In this document: positions 7,807 through 14,871 of the stretch, one piece after another | Layout of the letters: the number at the start of each line of letters is the position of its first letter | Numbering within the stretch: the first letter of the stretch is position 1 | NCBI GenBank assembly: GCA_011051925.1 | Contig: DRKE01000451.1 | Coordinates: 1 to 20,050, forward strand | From: Deltaproteobacteria bacterium | GTDB lineage: Bacteria > Myxococcota_A > UBA9160 > UBA4427 | DNA length: 20,050 bases | Direction of reading: 5' to 3' | Translations under genes and position numbers: made by a program | The notes under the pieces: generated by a model | What the model was told of the DNA's origin: nothing | Databases searched by the model: none | The model's input: only the letters and a program-made list of their open reading frames with translations

Positions 7807-8979
7807 TCAGACCCGAACGGGAAGCTTCGCGAAGCCCCGAACGTTGACCGAGTGGACCCGGACGACACCGTCCAGATCGACATGATAGTCGGGGAACCGC
7901 TTCCACCACTCGTCGAGGGAAACCGCCCCCTCGAGACGGGCAAGCGAGGCGCCCAGACAGAAATGCGTCCCCTGACCGAAGGACAGCATCCGCGTGCAAT
8001 CGCGGGTCAGATCATACTCGTCCGCACGGGGAAAGACGCGTTCGTCCCGATTGGCCGAACCCACGAGCAGGAGGGCCCGACCGCCCTTCTCGAGGGTCGT
8101 GCCCCCGAGCGGAACATCCTCGGCCAGGGTCCTCACGAGCATCTGCGTCGAGTTGTCGAATCGCAGCGTCTCCTCGACCCACTGCGATTTCGTCGCCTGG
8201 CCGGAGGCGATCCGCGCGCGCTGTGTCGGCGTCCGATCGAGCCAGTAGAGTGCGTTCGCGATCAGCTTCGTCGTCGTCTCGTTGCCGGCGACGATCATCA
8301 GGTTGCAGAAGCCCAGGAGCTCCTTGTCCGTGAGACGATCCTCCGCGCACGCGGGCTCGAGCAGGGCACTCAGCAGGTCTCCACCCGGTTTCTTCCGTCG
8401 CTCCGCGATCAGCTCGGTGAAATAGTCGAGGATCTTCCGGAAGGCAGCCGCCCCTTCGCGGGGCACGTCCATCATGCCCTCCTCGCGATGGACCAGCAGG
8501 TCCGCCCAGGTCCGCAATTCATCCCGGTCGGCTTCGGGCACGCCGAGCATCTCGCTGATCACGTCCATCGGAAGCTTGCCCGCGAATTCCCCGATCACGT
8601 CGAAAGAGCCGGCTCCGACGAGACGGTCGAGACGCTGGACCGCGATCGCCCGGATCCTCGGCTCCATCTCCCGCACCCTGCGCGGCGTGAAGCTGCGGGA
8701 GACGAGCCCTCGCATCCGTGTGTGCTCGGGTGGGTCCATCGCGAGGAAGGACGTGCCGATCCGCGCGTGGGGACCGTACGAAGAAGGATCGATCGAGACC
8801 CCGAAGCGATTCGAGAATCGCTTCACGTCCTTGAAGGCGGCCAGCACGTCCGCATGTCGCGCGAGGGCCCAGAAATCCAGCTCCTCGTTCCGGTAGACCG
8901 GCGCTTCCGAGCGAAGCCGCGCGTAGATCGGATAGGGATCTTCGTGGATCTCGTAGGCGTAGGGATTGAATTCGATCAT
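7807..8979 (-). CDS. Cytochrome P450 monooxygenase (soluble bacterial class)
   Basis: This is a 390-residue soluble P450 that inserts one oxygen atom from O2 into an organic substrate. The I-helix oxygen-activation motif is AGNETTT (231-237, acid-alcohol pair E234/T235), the ExxR salt bridge is E270-R273, and the heme loop is FGQGTHFCLGASLA with C341 as thiolate ligand. The C-helix signature DPPEHTRMR is at 82-90. No signal or membrane anchor is present. The start at 8979 gives the standard opening (FNPYAYEIHEDPYPIYARLR) and has GGAG 7 nt upstream; the longer frame from 9075 would cover the promoter and divergent regulator and is rejected. No ferredoxin or ferredoxin reductase lies nearby, so electrons must come from partners encoded elsewhere. 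It is the first gene of the operon and defines its likely first step. The family number is unknown. Confidence 0.97.
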   Translation of the reverse strand: MIEFNPYAYEIHEDPYPIYARLRSEAPVYRNEELDFWALARHADVLAAFKDVKRFSNRFGVSIDPSSYGPHARIGTSFLAMDPPEHTRMRGLVSRSFTPRRVREMEPRIRAIAVQRLDRLVGAGSFDVIGEFAGKLPMDVISEMLGVPEADRDELRTWADLLVHREEGMMDVPREGAAAFRKILDYFTELIAERRKKPGGDLLSALLEPACAEDRLTDKELLGFCNLMIVAGNETTTKLIANALYWLDRTPTQRARIASGQATKSQWVEETLRFDNSTQMLVRTLAEDVPLGGTTLEKGGRALLLVGSANRDERVFPRADEYDLTRDCTRMLSFGQGTHFCLGASLARLEGAVSLDEWWKRFPDYHVDLDGVVRVHSVNVRGFAKLPVRV

Positions 8980-9004
8980 CGCGACTCCGCTCGCTTCGCC
9001 TGGA

Positions 9005-9033
9005 AGATTAAACATTTTACATAGTACGTGCAA
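9005..9033 (-). promoter_or_regulatory. Sigma70-like promoter of the P450 operon
   Basis: On the minus strand, TTGCAC (9033-9028) and TAATCT (9010-9005) are separated by exactly 17 bp. This is the most AT-rich stretch of the neighbourhood. Transcription would start near 8998, leaving a leader of about 20 nt before the P450 ATG at 8979. Confidence 0.65.
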
Positions 9034-9041
9034 TGAAAATG
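9013..9041. promoter_or_regulatory. Candidate TetR operator between divergent genes
   Basis: CATTTT (9013-9018) and AAAATG (9036-9041) form a 6-bp inverted repeat with a 17-bp spacer; one additional symmetric pair falls inside the spacer. The repeat straddles the -35 box and spacer of the P450 promoter and abuts the TetR start, the expected place for an autoregulated repressor site. The arms are short, so this is only a candidate. Confidence 0.35.
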
Positions 9042-9045
9042 GATT

Positions 9046-9747
9046 ATGCTCGTTTCCGAAATGGCCGAGACCCATTCACTCAGGCTTCCCGAGAGGCGCC
9101 GCCCCCGGCGCACGCAGGTCGAGCGCCGGGCCGAGACCCGCGCCCGGATCCTGGCCGCCACCATCGAAAGCATCAACGAGATCGGCTACCAGCGGACGAC
9201 CTCCGCCGAGATCACGCGACGCTCGGGGGTGACCTGGGGTGCCGTCCAGCATCATTTCGGAGGCAAGGACGGCATCCTCGGCGCGATCGTCGAGGACTCG
9301 TTCAACGACTTCTCGGCGGGGCTCGCCGAAGCCTTCGAAAGCCTTCCGCGAAAGACGTCGCTCCCCCGTCGGATCGGGACCTTCGTCGATGCCGCCTGGG
9401 AGCATTTCGGTTCGGCGCGATATCGGGCATCGTTCGAGATCCTGTTGGCCGACTCCGTCTCGCGCGAGGCCCGGGCCGAACCGGAAAGGAACGACCTGTC
9501 CTGGCAGAACGAGATCCTCAAGGCGTGGACGCGGATCTGGCATCGGCTCTTCCCCGAACTCGATCTGGGGCGGCGCCGGACGCTGATGATCCAGCATTAT
9601 ACGATCTCGACGCTCTCGGGCCTCGCTTCGTTGCAGCTGCTCGCCGGCAAGCCGCCCCCTTTCCTGCGCGACGAGCTCGAGCTTCTCAAGAAGACCCTCG
9701 CCCGCGAGTTCCGCGGCGCGGGCTCGGGGAACGGGAAGGAGGACTGA
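9046..9747 (+). CDS. TetR/AcrR-family transcriptional regulator
   Basis: This is a 233-residue one-component regulator. The N-terminal helix-turn-helix domain (about residues 28-75) includes ETRARILAATIESINEIGY, then TTSAEITRRSGVTWGAVQHH and FGGKDGILGAIV, the usual TetR arrangement. The remaining all-helical part is a ligand-binding and dimerisation domain whose ligand cannot be predicted. No clear ribosome-binding site precedes either ATG (9046 or 9061), so the start could be 15 nt later. It is divergent from the P450 operon across 66 bp that hold a promoter and an inverted repeat, so it most likely represses that operon until a pathway compound binds. The sulfotransferase gene begins 1 nt after its stop, so the regulator and the sulfotransferase share a transcript. 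Confidence 0.92.
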   Translation: MLVSEMAETHSLRLPERRRPRRTQVERRAETRARILAATIESINEIGYQRTTSAEITRRSGVTWGAVQHHFGGKDGILGAIVEDSFNDFSAGLAEAFESLPRKTSLPRRIGTFVDAAWEHFGSARYRASFEILLADSVSREARAEPERNDLSWQNEILKAWTRIWHRLFPELDLGRRRTLMIQHYTISTLSGLASLQLLAGKPPPFLRDELELLKKTLAREFRGAGSGNGKED

Positions 9748-9748
9748 C

Positions 9749-10753
9749 TTGAACGCTGGACGCTCGCCGGATCGCCCCGAAATGCGCCACCTCTACAAAG
9801 GGATGTTCACCGATGGCACCCGCTGGTCACGCTTCGAACATCAACCCGGCGAGATCTTCGTCTGCACGCCGCCCAAATGCGGAACGACCTGGACCCAGGC
9901 CATCTGCGCACTCCTCGTTTTCCAGCGACCGGATCTGGACGTCAATCCCGCCGAGATCTCCCCGTGGTTCGACTCGACGCTCGTCCCCCTGGATGAGGTC
10001 GTCGAAAGACTCCGCGGCCAGGCGCATCGACACGTCATCAAGACCCATACGCCGCTCGATGGCATTCCCTATTTCGAAGACGCACGTTATGTCGTCGTCT
10101 ATCGGGATCCCCGCGACGTCTTCTTCTCGCTCCGCAACCATGTCGACAACATGAAACTCGACCTTCCGAAGACGGCTCTCGAGACATCGCCGGCCGAGGC
10201 TTTTCACCGCTGGCTGGAGGCCGGGTTCCAACCCGGAGAGGACCAGGGTCCGTCGCTCGCCGGTCTCGTCCATCATTACGAGACGTTCCGTTCCCATGCT
10301 CATCTGCCGAACATCGAGCTCTACCACTATTCGGACCTCAAGCGGGACCTGCTCGGCGAGATGAAGCGGATGGCGGATCACCTCGACATCGAGGTCGCGC
10401 CCGAACTGATCTCGCGCCTCGCCGAAACGGCGAGCTTCGAGAACATGCGGCGAAACGCGGAACGCTTCGCGCCCGGAACCGAACGGGGCCTCTGGCAGGA
10501 CAGTACGCGCTTCTTCAACCGGGGAACGATCGGACAGTGGCGCGACGAACTCACGCCAGACGACGATGCCCGTTTCAGGGAAAGACTGGCGTCGATGCTT
10601 CCCGACCAGGAGGCGCGCTGGCTGATCGGGGGAAGCGGAGACCCGTCGACCGCGACCGGTCCCGATTCGTCGACGACATCCCCGGAAGAGGCCGCGGCGG
10701 GCCCTACACGGCCACCGCGCCCGGCCGACCTCGCGCCTCCGGCGGACGGTTGA
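9749..10753 (+). CDS. PAPS-dependent sulfotransferase
   Basis: This is a 334-residue cytosolic-type sulfotransferase that moves sulfate from PAPS to a hydroxyl or amine acceptor. The 5'-phosphosulfate loop is TPPKCGTTWTQ (40-50), the catalytic His is H100 in KTHTPL, the 3'-phosphate site is YRDPRDVFFSL (R119, S127), and RGTIGQWRDEL (258-268) is the C-terminal PAPS motif. The start is TTG at 9749, with AAGGAGG ending 6 nt before it; the next Met is at 9782. About 40 residues at the C-terminus are Pro/Ser/Thr/Ala-rich and probably disordered. It is translated right after the TetR gene, with no gap for a terminator. An acceptor related to the P450 substrate (an alcohol, sterol or phenol) is a reasonable inference. 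It ends 16 bp from the convergent bufC. Confidence 0.95.
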   Translation: MNAGRSPDRPEMRHLYKGMFTDGTRWSRFEHQPGEIFVCTPPKCGTTWTQAICALLVFQRPDLDVNPAEISPWFDSTLVPLDEVVERLRGQAHRHVIKTHTPLDGIPYFEDARYVVVYRDPRDVFFSLRNHVDNMKLDLPKTALETSPAEAFHRWLEAGFQPGEDQGPSLAGLVHHYETFRSHAHLPNIELYHYSDLKRDLLGEMKRMADHLDIEVAPELISRLAETASFENMRRNAERFAPGTERGLWQDSTRFFNRGTIGQWRDELTPDDDARFRERLASMLPDQEARWLIGGSGDPSTATGPDSSTTSPEEAAAGPTRPPRPADLAPPADG

Positions 10754-10769
10754 CCTCGGCGGATCGGCG

Positions 10770-11663
10770 TCAGCCGCTCGCGTCGAGGAGTCCGTCTTCG
10801 ACCCAACGGGCCAGCCAGCCCGCCGCACGCGCTGGCGCCTCGGCTTCCCCGATCTCGTCCGCCGCCCACTCGCAAAGCGCCTCGAAGCGGATTCCCAGGC
10901 TCAGATGGGCCAGGGCCCCCGCCTCGACCGGATCGAGCCTCCGATGGCAGACGCGCTCGGCCTTCCGCCAGACGAGGAGCGTCACGCGGTCTTTTCCGCC
11001 CGACGACCGACCCCGCCCCCTCGAGACGACCTCGTTCGCCGCCTCGATCGACTCGATTCCGGCCTCTTCGATCGCGGCCGACCAGAGCCGGTCGACCGGG
11101 TGGTCGTAGGAGCGGAACGAGGCCCAGGGCCCGAGGCAAAGGGAAAGCGACGCGAATTCCTGCGGCAGGAGGGAGGCGAGCGCGTCGGCTTCCAGCAGGG
11201 AACGGTCGGGCGCATCGAACATGTCATTGCGGGCCCACTCGAACGCGGCCAGGTCCGCGGCCCAGGGCGCGCGCTCGCGAAGTCTCGCGGTCGCGTCGTG
11301 ATGCCCGAGAAAGTCGGCCAGATGGAGACCGGCATGACGGATCGACGGGTGGCGGGAAGGTTCGACGAGCAGATAGGAAGTCACCAGGTCGTGAAACAGA
11401 TCCGCTCCCAGGGCCGCCCGCAGGGCCGGGTAGTCGCTCGAGAGAACCCCGAGGATCCGATGGAAATAGGCGTTGGCGTAGATCTCGAGTCGACCGGTCG
11501 CGTCGAGGACCTCGTCGCTCCGGATCAGGCTTTCGAGCCGTCGGCGCGCGCTTCCCGGCGCGGCGTCCCGGCGCTTCGCATCCTCCTCGACCAGCGCCTG
11601 CGCGACGCCCTCCGGCGCCCGGATCCACTCGGCGAGAGCGGTCTGGGCTTCACGAAGCCGCAT
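10770..11663 (-). CDS. bufC: DUF2063 protein, MNIO partner BufC
   Basis: This is a 297-residue protein of the DUF2063 type, the usual partner of DUF692/MNIO enzymes in bufferin clusters, thought to present the precursor peptide to the enzyme. The N-terminal helical domain (about residues 1-100, with AQTALAEWI, GRLEIYANAYFHRIL and LSSDYPALRAALG) is the recognisable DUF2063 part. The C-terminal part (from about residue 150) is less conserved and contains the segment LVWRKAERVCHRRLDP. The ATG lies 14 nt inside the end of bufB, so the two proteins are translationally coupled and probably form a complex. No transmembrane segment is seen. It is the last gene of the operon; no DoxX-like bufD follows, since the next gene is convergent. 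Confidence 0.87.
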   Translation of the reverse strand: MRLREAQTALAEWIRAPEGVAQALVEEDAKRRDAAPGSARRRLESLIRSDEVLDATGRLEIYANAYFHRILGVLSSDYPALRAALGADLFHDLVTSYLLVEPSRHPSIRHAGLHLADFLGHHDATARLRERAPWAADLAAFEWARNDMFDAPDRSLLEADALASLLPQEFASLSLCLGPWASFRSYDHPVDRLWSAAIEEAGIESIEAANEVVSRGRGRSSGGKDRVTLLVWRKAERVCHRRLDPVEAGALAHLSLGIRFEALCEWAADEIGEAEAPARAAGWLARWVEDGLLDASG

Positions 11664-12540
11664 CGGTCGCCCCGCCCGTCGTCACGCGTTCGAGAATGTC
11701 CCGCGCCTTCTCCGCTTCCTCGACCAGTCGGGGCCAGGTGGGAATCCGGTCATCCCATTCGATCAACGTCGACACGGGACCGATCCGTTCGATCGCCCGC
11801 TCGTAGAGGCCCCAGACCGCATCCGTCACGGGATGGTCGTGCGTGTCGATCAACATGTCGCCCGATGAACTGTGGCCGGCCAGATGGATCTGGAAGACAC
11901 GCTCGGGTGGAATCGAATCGATGTATTTCATCGGATCGAAACCGTGATTGTGGGCGCTCACGAAGACGTTGTTGACGTCCAGGAGGATTCCGCAATCCGC
12001 CTCCTCGGCAATCGTGGTGAGGAATTCCCATTCGCTCATCGAATCCACCGTGAAGCTCATGTACGACGAGACATTCTCCAGGGCGATCCGTCGGCCGAGA
12101 CGATCCTGCACGCGACGCACGCGGCCCGCCACGTGGTCGATCACATCGTCGACATAGGGCAGGGGCAGCAGATCATGCAGGTTCGTCCCCCCGACACCCG
12201 TCCAGCAGAGATGATCGGAAATCCAGGCGGGTCGGGCCCTCCGCACGAGCCGATCGAGTTCGTCGAGATATCCGGGGCTCAGGGGATCCGTCGATCCGAT
12301 GTTGAGCGAGACCCCGTGCAGGGCGACGGGCACGCGTTCCCGGATCTCATCGACGATCCGAAGGGGACGCCCGCCGGGAACCATGTAGTTCTCGGACAGC
12401 AGCTCGAACCAGTCGACGCCCGGGCCGCCCGAGGGATCCCGCCCGAGGACATCCTCATAGTGGACCGTTCGCAATCCCACCCCCACCCCCAGGAAGGGTG
12501 CGTCGGAGGGGCCAGCAGGTCGATCGGGATTCGGATGCAT
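11650..12540 (-). CDS. bufB: MNIO (DUF692) multinuclear iron-dependent oxidase BufB
   Basis: This is a 296-residue DUF692-family TIM-barrel oxidase. Characterised relatives use two or three iron atoms to oxidise Cys residues of ribosomal peptides, for example to thiooxazole in bufferins. Probable metal-ligand motifs are HGVSLNIG (H75), ENVSSY (E155), LLDVNNVFVSAHNHG (D188 to H199), IHLAGH (H219, H223), DTHDHPV (H234) and LIEWDD (E261). The opening GVGVGLRTVHY and the FELLSENYM segment are typical of the family. The ATG at 12540 has no good ribosome-binding site; a slightly later start is possible because conserved sequence begins near residue 17. It lies 87 bp downstream of the precursor gene and overlaps bufC by 14 nt. 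It acts in the cytoplasm, before export of the precursor. Confidence 0.94.
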   Translation of the reverse strand: MHPNPDRPAGPSDAPFLGVGVGLRTVHYEDVLGRDPSGGPGVDWFELLSENYMVPGGRPLRIVDEIRERVPVALHGVSLNIGSTDPLSPGYLDELDRLVRRARPAWISDHLCWTGVGGTNLHDLLPLPYVDDVIDHVAGRVRRVQDRLGRRIALENVSSYMSFTVDSMSEWEFLTTIAEEADCGILLDVNNVFVSAHNHGFDPMKYIDSIPPERVFQIHLAGHSSSGDMLIDTHDHPVTDAVWGLYERAIERIGPVSTLIEWDDRIPTWPRLVEEAEKARDILERVTTGGATDAAS

Positions 12541-12627
12541 CGTCAGGAAGGCTTCGCGACGATCGCCGGGCCAGCGGGCGAGGCTTCCCCGAAACGAGGG
12601 AACCCGCCCGCGGCCCCGAACGGCGAC

Positions 12628-12891
12628 CTACTTCTTCGCCCTGGCCGCCTTGGCCTTTTCGCATTCCTCAGGGCTCATCTTGATCCAGCCCTTGCCGGCA
12701 CATTCGTTCTTTCCGTTGCACGAACTCGTGTCGGTCGCGCACTCGGAGTGGCCCTTGCAGCTGTTGACACCATGGCACTTGACCATCTCGTCCCCGTGGT
12801 GTCCGTCTTCGGAAGCCGCCGCTTGCGTGGCGGCACCGCTCACGAAGATCGCGGCCGCGGCCGCAGCGAGTACTGCACTTCGTCTGTTCAT
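12628..12891 (-). CDS. bufA: Bufferin-type Cys-rich precursor peptide BufA
   Basis: This is an 87-residue exported peptide. It has a signal peptide (MNRR, then a hydrophobic Ala-rich run, probable cleavage after TQAAA near residue 26) and a short His/Asp-rich linker. The core contains six Cys at 39, 45, 51, 58, 64 and 77, four of them in C-x-G motifs (CHG, CKG, CNG, CAG) and arranged as two similar units (SCKGHSECAT and SCNGKNECAG). A GKGWIKMSPEEC segment and a Lys/Ala tail follow. Position ahead of bufB and bufC, the signal peptide and VNSCKG-type motifs identify it as a bufferin precursor, closest to the BufA2-like group as I remember it. After modification it would bind a soft metal, probably copper, in the periplasm. 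GGAG lies 10 nt before the ATG. The 285 bp upstream show no clear promoter or metal-regulator box. Confidence 0.87.
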   Translation of the reverse strand: MNRRSAVLAAAAAAIFVSGAATQAAASEDGHHGDEMVKCHGVNSCKGHSECATDTSSCNGKNECAGKGWIKMSPEECEKAKAARAKK

Positions 12892-13162
12892 CGAATTCGT
12901 TCTCCATCGATCCCGAAGATCCTGCCTGGACGCGGACCCTCCGCGAAGCAGCCCCCCCGAGCCCATTGGTTCCATCAGCACGGGAAGCATACGCCGCCCG
13001 GGCTGCCGGAGTTACGACCGCGCGATCGCGACCGATGGGATACGGTGGCGGTCGTCGGACGGAAGCGCGGTGCGACGCATCACACCCTGCGTGATCTCGG
13101 ATTGCATCGGATCCGATGGGGCGGGAATCGGGGGGCGAGCGCAACGCCCGGAAGCCCCCGAC

Positions 13163-13184
13163 AGGTCAGTGGAAGGTCAGTGGA
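13163..13184. repeat. 11-bp tandem duplication at a stop codon
   Basis: AGGTCAGTGGA occurs twice back to back (13163-13173 and 13174-13184). The second copy contains the stop codon of the GGDEF-like gene. It looks like a replication-slippage duplication that extended or altered the 3' end. Confidence 0.6.
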
Positions 13185-13599
13185 CGGTCTCTCGCGACCC
13201 GAAGACCGAGGTCAGGACGTCCTTGACGGAGAGGGGCCCCAATCCGGGCTGGACCTCGAGCATCCGCTGCTCGAACTCAGGGGCTTCCGCGGCCGGAAAC
13301 TCGTCACAGAACTCCGCGAAGATCCGTACGAGGACCTCCGCCGCGCCCGTCGCGTCGACATCGGAGAGATAGAGGACCGCCCGCTCCCGCGTCATCCGGA
13401 AGATCTGGTCCTCGACGCGCAACGCGCTCTCGAGATAGGCCAGGTAGTCCGGAAAAAGCAGATCCCCCTCTTCCGCGGCGACGCCGACCACGACGGACGA
13501 AACCGCATGGGTCTCCGCCAGCTCGGACACGCGTGCGATCATTGCGGAAAGTTTTCGCGGGTCGTCATTCTGATCACGAGTCATCGTTGCTTCGACCAT
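13177..13599 (-). CDS. Small protein resembling a degenerate GGDEF domain
   Basis: This is a 140-residue protein that I cannot assign with certainty. The segment DYLAYLESALRVEDQIFRMT followed by RERAVLYLSDVDATGAAEVL reads like the core of a GGDEF domain: the R..D pair before the active site (R61, D64), a beta-hairpin position occupied by MTRER instead of GGDEF, then a hydrophobic strand and a D-x-x-x-A-A helix. If so, it cannot make cyclic-di-GMP and would act as a binding or regulatory module. An AGGAAG site ends 6 nt before the ATG at 13599; a second in-frame ATG is at 13584. No signal peptide or membrane segment is seen. It is divergent from heme A synthase and 285 bp upstream of bufA on the same strand, so partial co-transcription with the bufferin genes is possible. 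Confidence 0.62.
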   Translation of the reverse strand: MVEATMTRDQNDDPRKLSAMIARVSELAETHAVSSVVVGVAAEEGDLLFPDYLAYLESALRVEDQIFRMTRERAVLYLSDVDATGAAEVLVRIFAEFCDEFPAAEAPEFEQRMLEVQPGLGPLSVKDVLTSVFGSRETVH

Positions 13600-13823
13600 A
13601 ACAATCTTCCTATCGACGGTTTGAAGCCGCTTCTGAAGCGTGGATCCCGGAGAGGCGGTGTCGGTTCGATCGGGGCAGCGGGACTCCCCGCAGGAACACC
13701 GGGTCCACGTCCGGCGGCGACGATCCGTCCCATTCTCTAGAGTCGCCGCGCGGCCCGGAAGGTCACCCCGGATCACGAGCCAACCGCCCCGGTGAGCGGG
13801 CGAACGACAGGAGAACCCGATCC

Positions 13824-14786
13824 TTGGTCAGCGCCTCTCCCCATCTCGAACAGAACGGGAATGCGCCCGACCCCGGATCGGTGCTGGGAATCCGCCGACT
13901 GGCTCTCGGATTCCTGGGTCTCGCGGGCGTCACCTACGCCCTGATCGTCCTCGGGGCCCTGGTCCGAGCCCATGGTGCGGGTCTTTCATGTCCGGACTGG
14001 CCGCTTTGTTTCGGAAAGGTGATTCCCGCATTCGATGCCCGGATCGCCTTCGAATGGAGCCACCGCGTCCTGGCGGGGAGCGTGGGGCTCGGGTTTCTCA
14101 CCCTGAGCGCGCTGACCCTGAGGAAGGCCGGACTCCGCCCGCAGATGGGAAAGGGCCTGCTCGCCGCGGGCCTGCTTCTCGCGCTGCAGATCGTGTTGGG
14201 CGGTCTGACCGTGCTCCGACTGCTGGCCTCCTGGACGGTGACCACCCACCTGCTCACGGGGAACGCCTTCGCCCTGGCCCTCGTCCTGCTCGGCCGAAAG
14301 CTATGGGCGCTCGCAGACGCGTCGGGGCCTGATCCCTCGCCACGGCCCGAGCCCGCCACGACATCGCAGAAGTTCGCAGTCGTGTTGGCCGGAGCGCTTC
14401 TTTTCTGCCAGATCCTGCTCGGTGGTCTCGTGTCCTCGAACTACGCCGGTCTGGCCTGTCCCGACTGGCCCACCTGCATGAACGGCGAGTTCTTTCCGAG
14501 CTGGCGGGGTGCCCAGGGGTTGCATGTCCTGCATCGCAGCTTCGGCTACGCCTGCTTCCTCGCCATCTTCTTCGCGGCCTGGTCGGGACGGAACCATCGG
14601 GTCGTTCGACGCTGGCTCGCCATCGCCGCTCTGCTGGTCTCGGCCCAGATCGTCGTGGGCATCACGAACGTGCTGCTCCGCCTGCCCGTCGAGATCACCG
14701 GTCTGCACTCGGCCCTCGCCGCGGGACTCGTCTGCTGCCTGGGTGTCGCCGTTCGCGAGATCGCGCGGTCGCCGACACCCGGCTGA
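13824..14786 (+). CDS. ctaA: Heme A synthase (CtaA/Cox15)
   Basis: This is a 320-residue integral membrane enzyme that oxidises the C8 methyl of heme O to a formyl group, giving heme A for aa3-type cytochrome oxidases. It has eight hydrophobic helices in two similar four-helix halves. The heme-ligand histidines are H80 (FEWSHRVLAG), H142 (TTHLLTG), H237 (LHVLHRSFGY) and H295 (TGLHSALAAG). Each half carries an extracytoplasmic Cys pair in the same context: SCPDWPLC (C56, C62) and ACPDWPTC (C212, C218). The start is TTG at 13824, with AGGAGA 9 nt upstream and no competing ATG. Neither ctaB nor oxidase subunits are adjacent. It is divergent from the GGDEF-like gene across 224 bp in which I see no strong promoter. 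Confidence 0.95.
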   Translation: MVSASPHLEQNGNAPDPGSVLGIRRLALGFLGLAGVTYALIVLGALVRAHGAGLSCPDWPLCFGKVIPAFDARIAFEWSHRVLAGSVGLGFLTLSALTLRKAGLRPQMGKGLLAAGLLLALQIVLGGLTVLRLLASWTVTTHLLTGNAFALALVLLGRKLWALADASGPDPSPRPEPATTSQKFAVVLAGALLFCQILLGGLVSSNYAGLACPDWPTCMNGEFFPSWRGAQGLHVLHRSFGYACFLAIFFAAWSGRNHRVVRRWLAIAALLVSAQIVVGITNVLLRLPVEITGLHSALAAGLVCCLGVAVREIARSPTPG

Positions 14787-14803
14787 GAAAGGCCGGACCG
14801 GGT

Positions 14804-14818
14804 GGGCCGAAAAGGCCC
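14804..14818 (+). terminator. Possible weak stem-loop after ctaA
   Basis: GGGCC and GGCCC pair around a GAAAA loop 17 nt after the ctaA stop codon, with a few extra outer pairs if one base bulges. There is no U-run, so it may be a weak attenuator rather than a terminator. Confidence 0.25.
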
Positions 14819-14871
14819 GACCATGCTACATCCTGCTCGCTGCGGCGATCCGACCGCGGACGGGAGGGCGA

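Noticed and set aside
7759..9024. Plus-strand frame of 421 codons opposite the P450 gene
   Set aside because: The minus strand carries all P450 signatures; the plus-strand product has none of its own.
13105..13118. Perfect 14-bp palindrome (CATCGGATCCGATG) upstream of bufA as an operator
   Set aside because: About one 14-bp perfect palindrome is expected by chance in 20 kb, and it lies over 210 bp from the bufA start with no second copy nearby.
12892..13176. Search for a small RNA, riboswitch or metal-regulator box upstream of bufA
   Set aside because: I found no convincing hairpin-plus-U-tract, riboswitch-like fold or CueR/CsoR-type dyad; the stretch looks like plain GC-rich intergenic sequence.
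11872..13740. Plus-strand open frame of 622 codons across the bufferin operon
   Set aside because: It runs antisense through bufB, bufA and the GGDEF-like gene, all of which have recognisable features; its translation shows no domain or plausible start signal.
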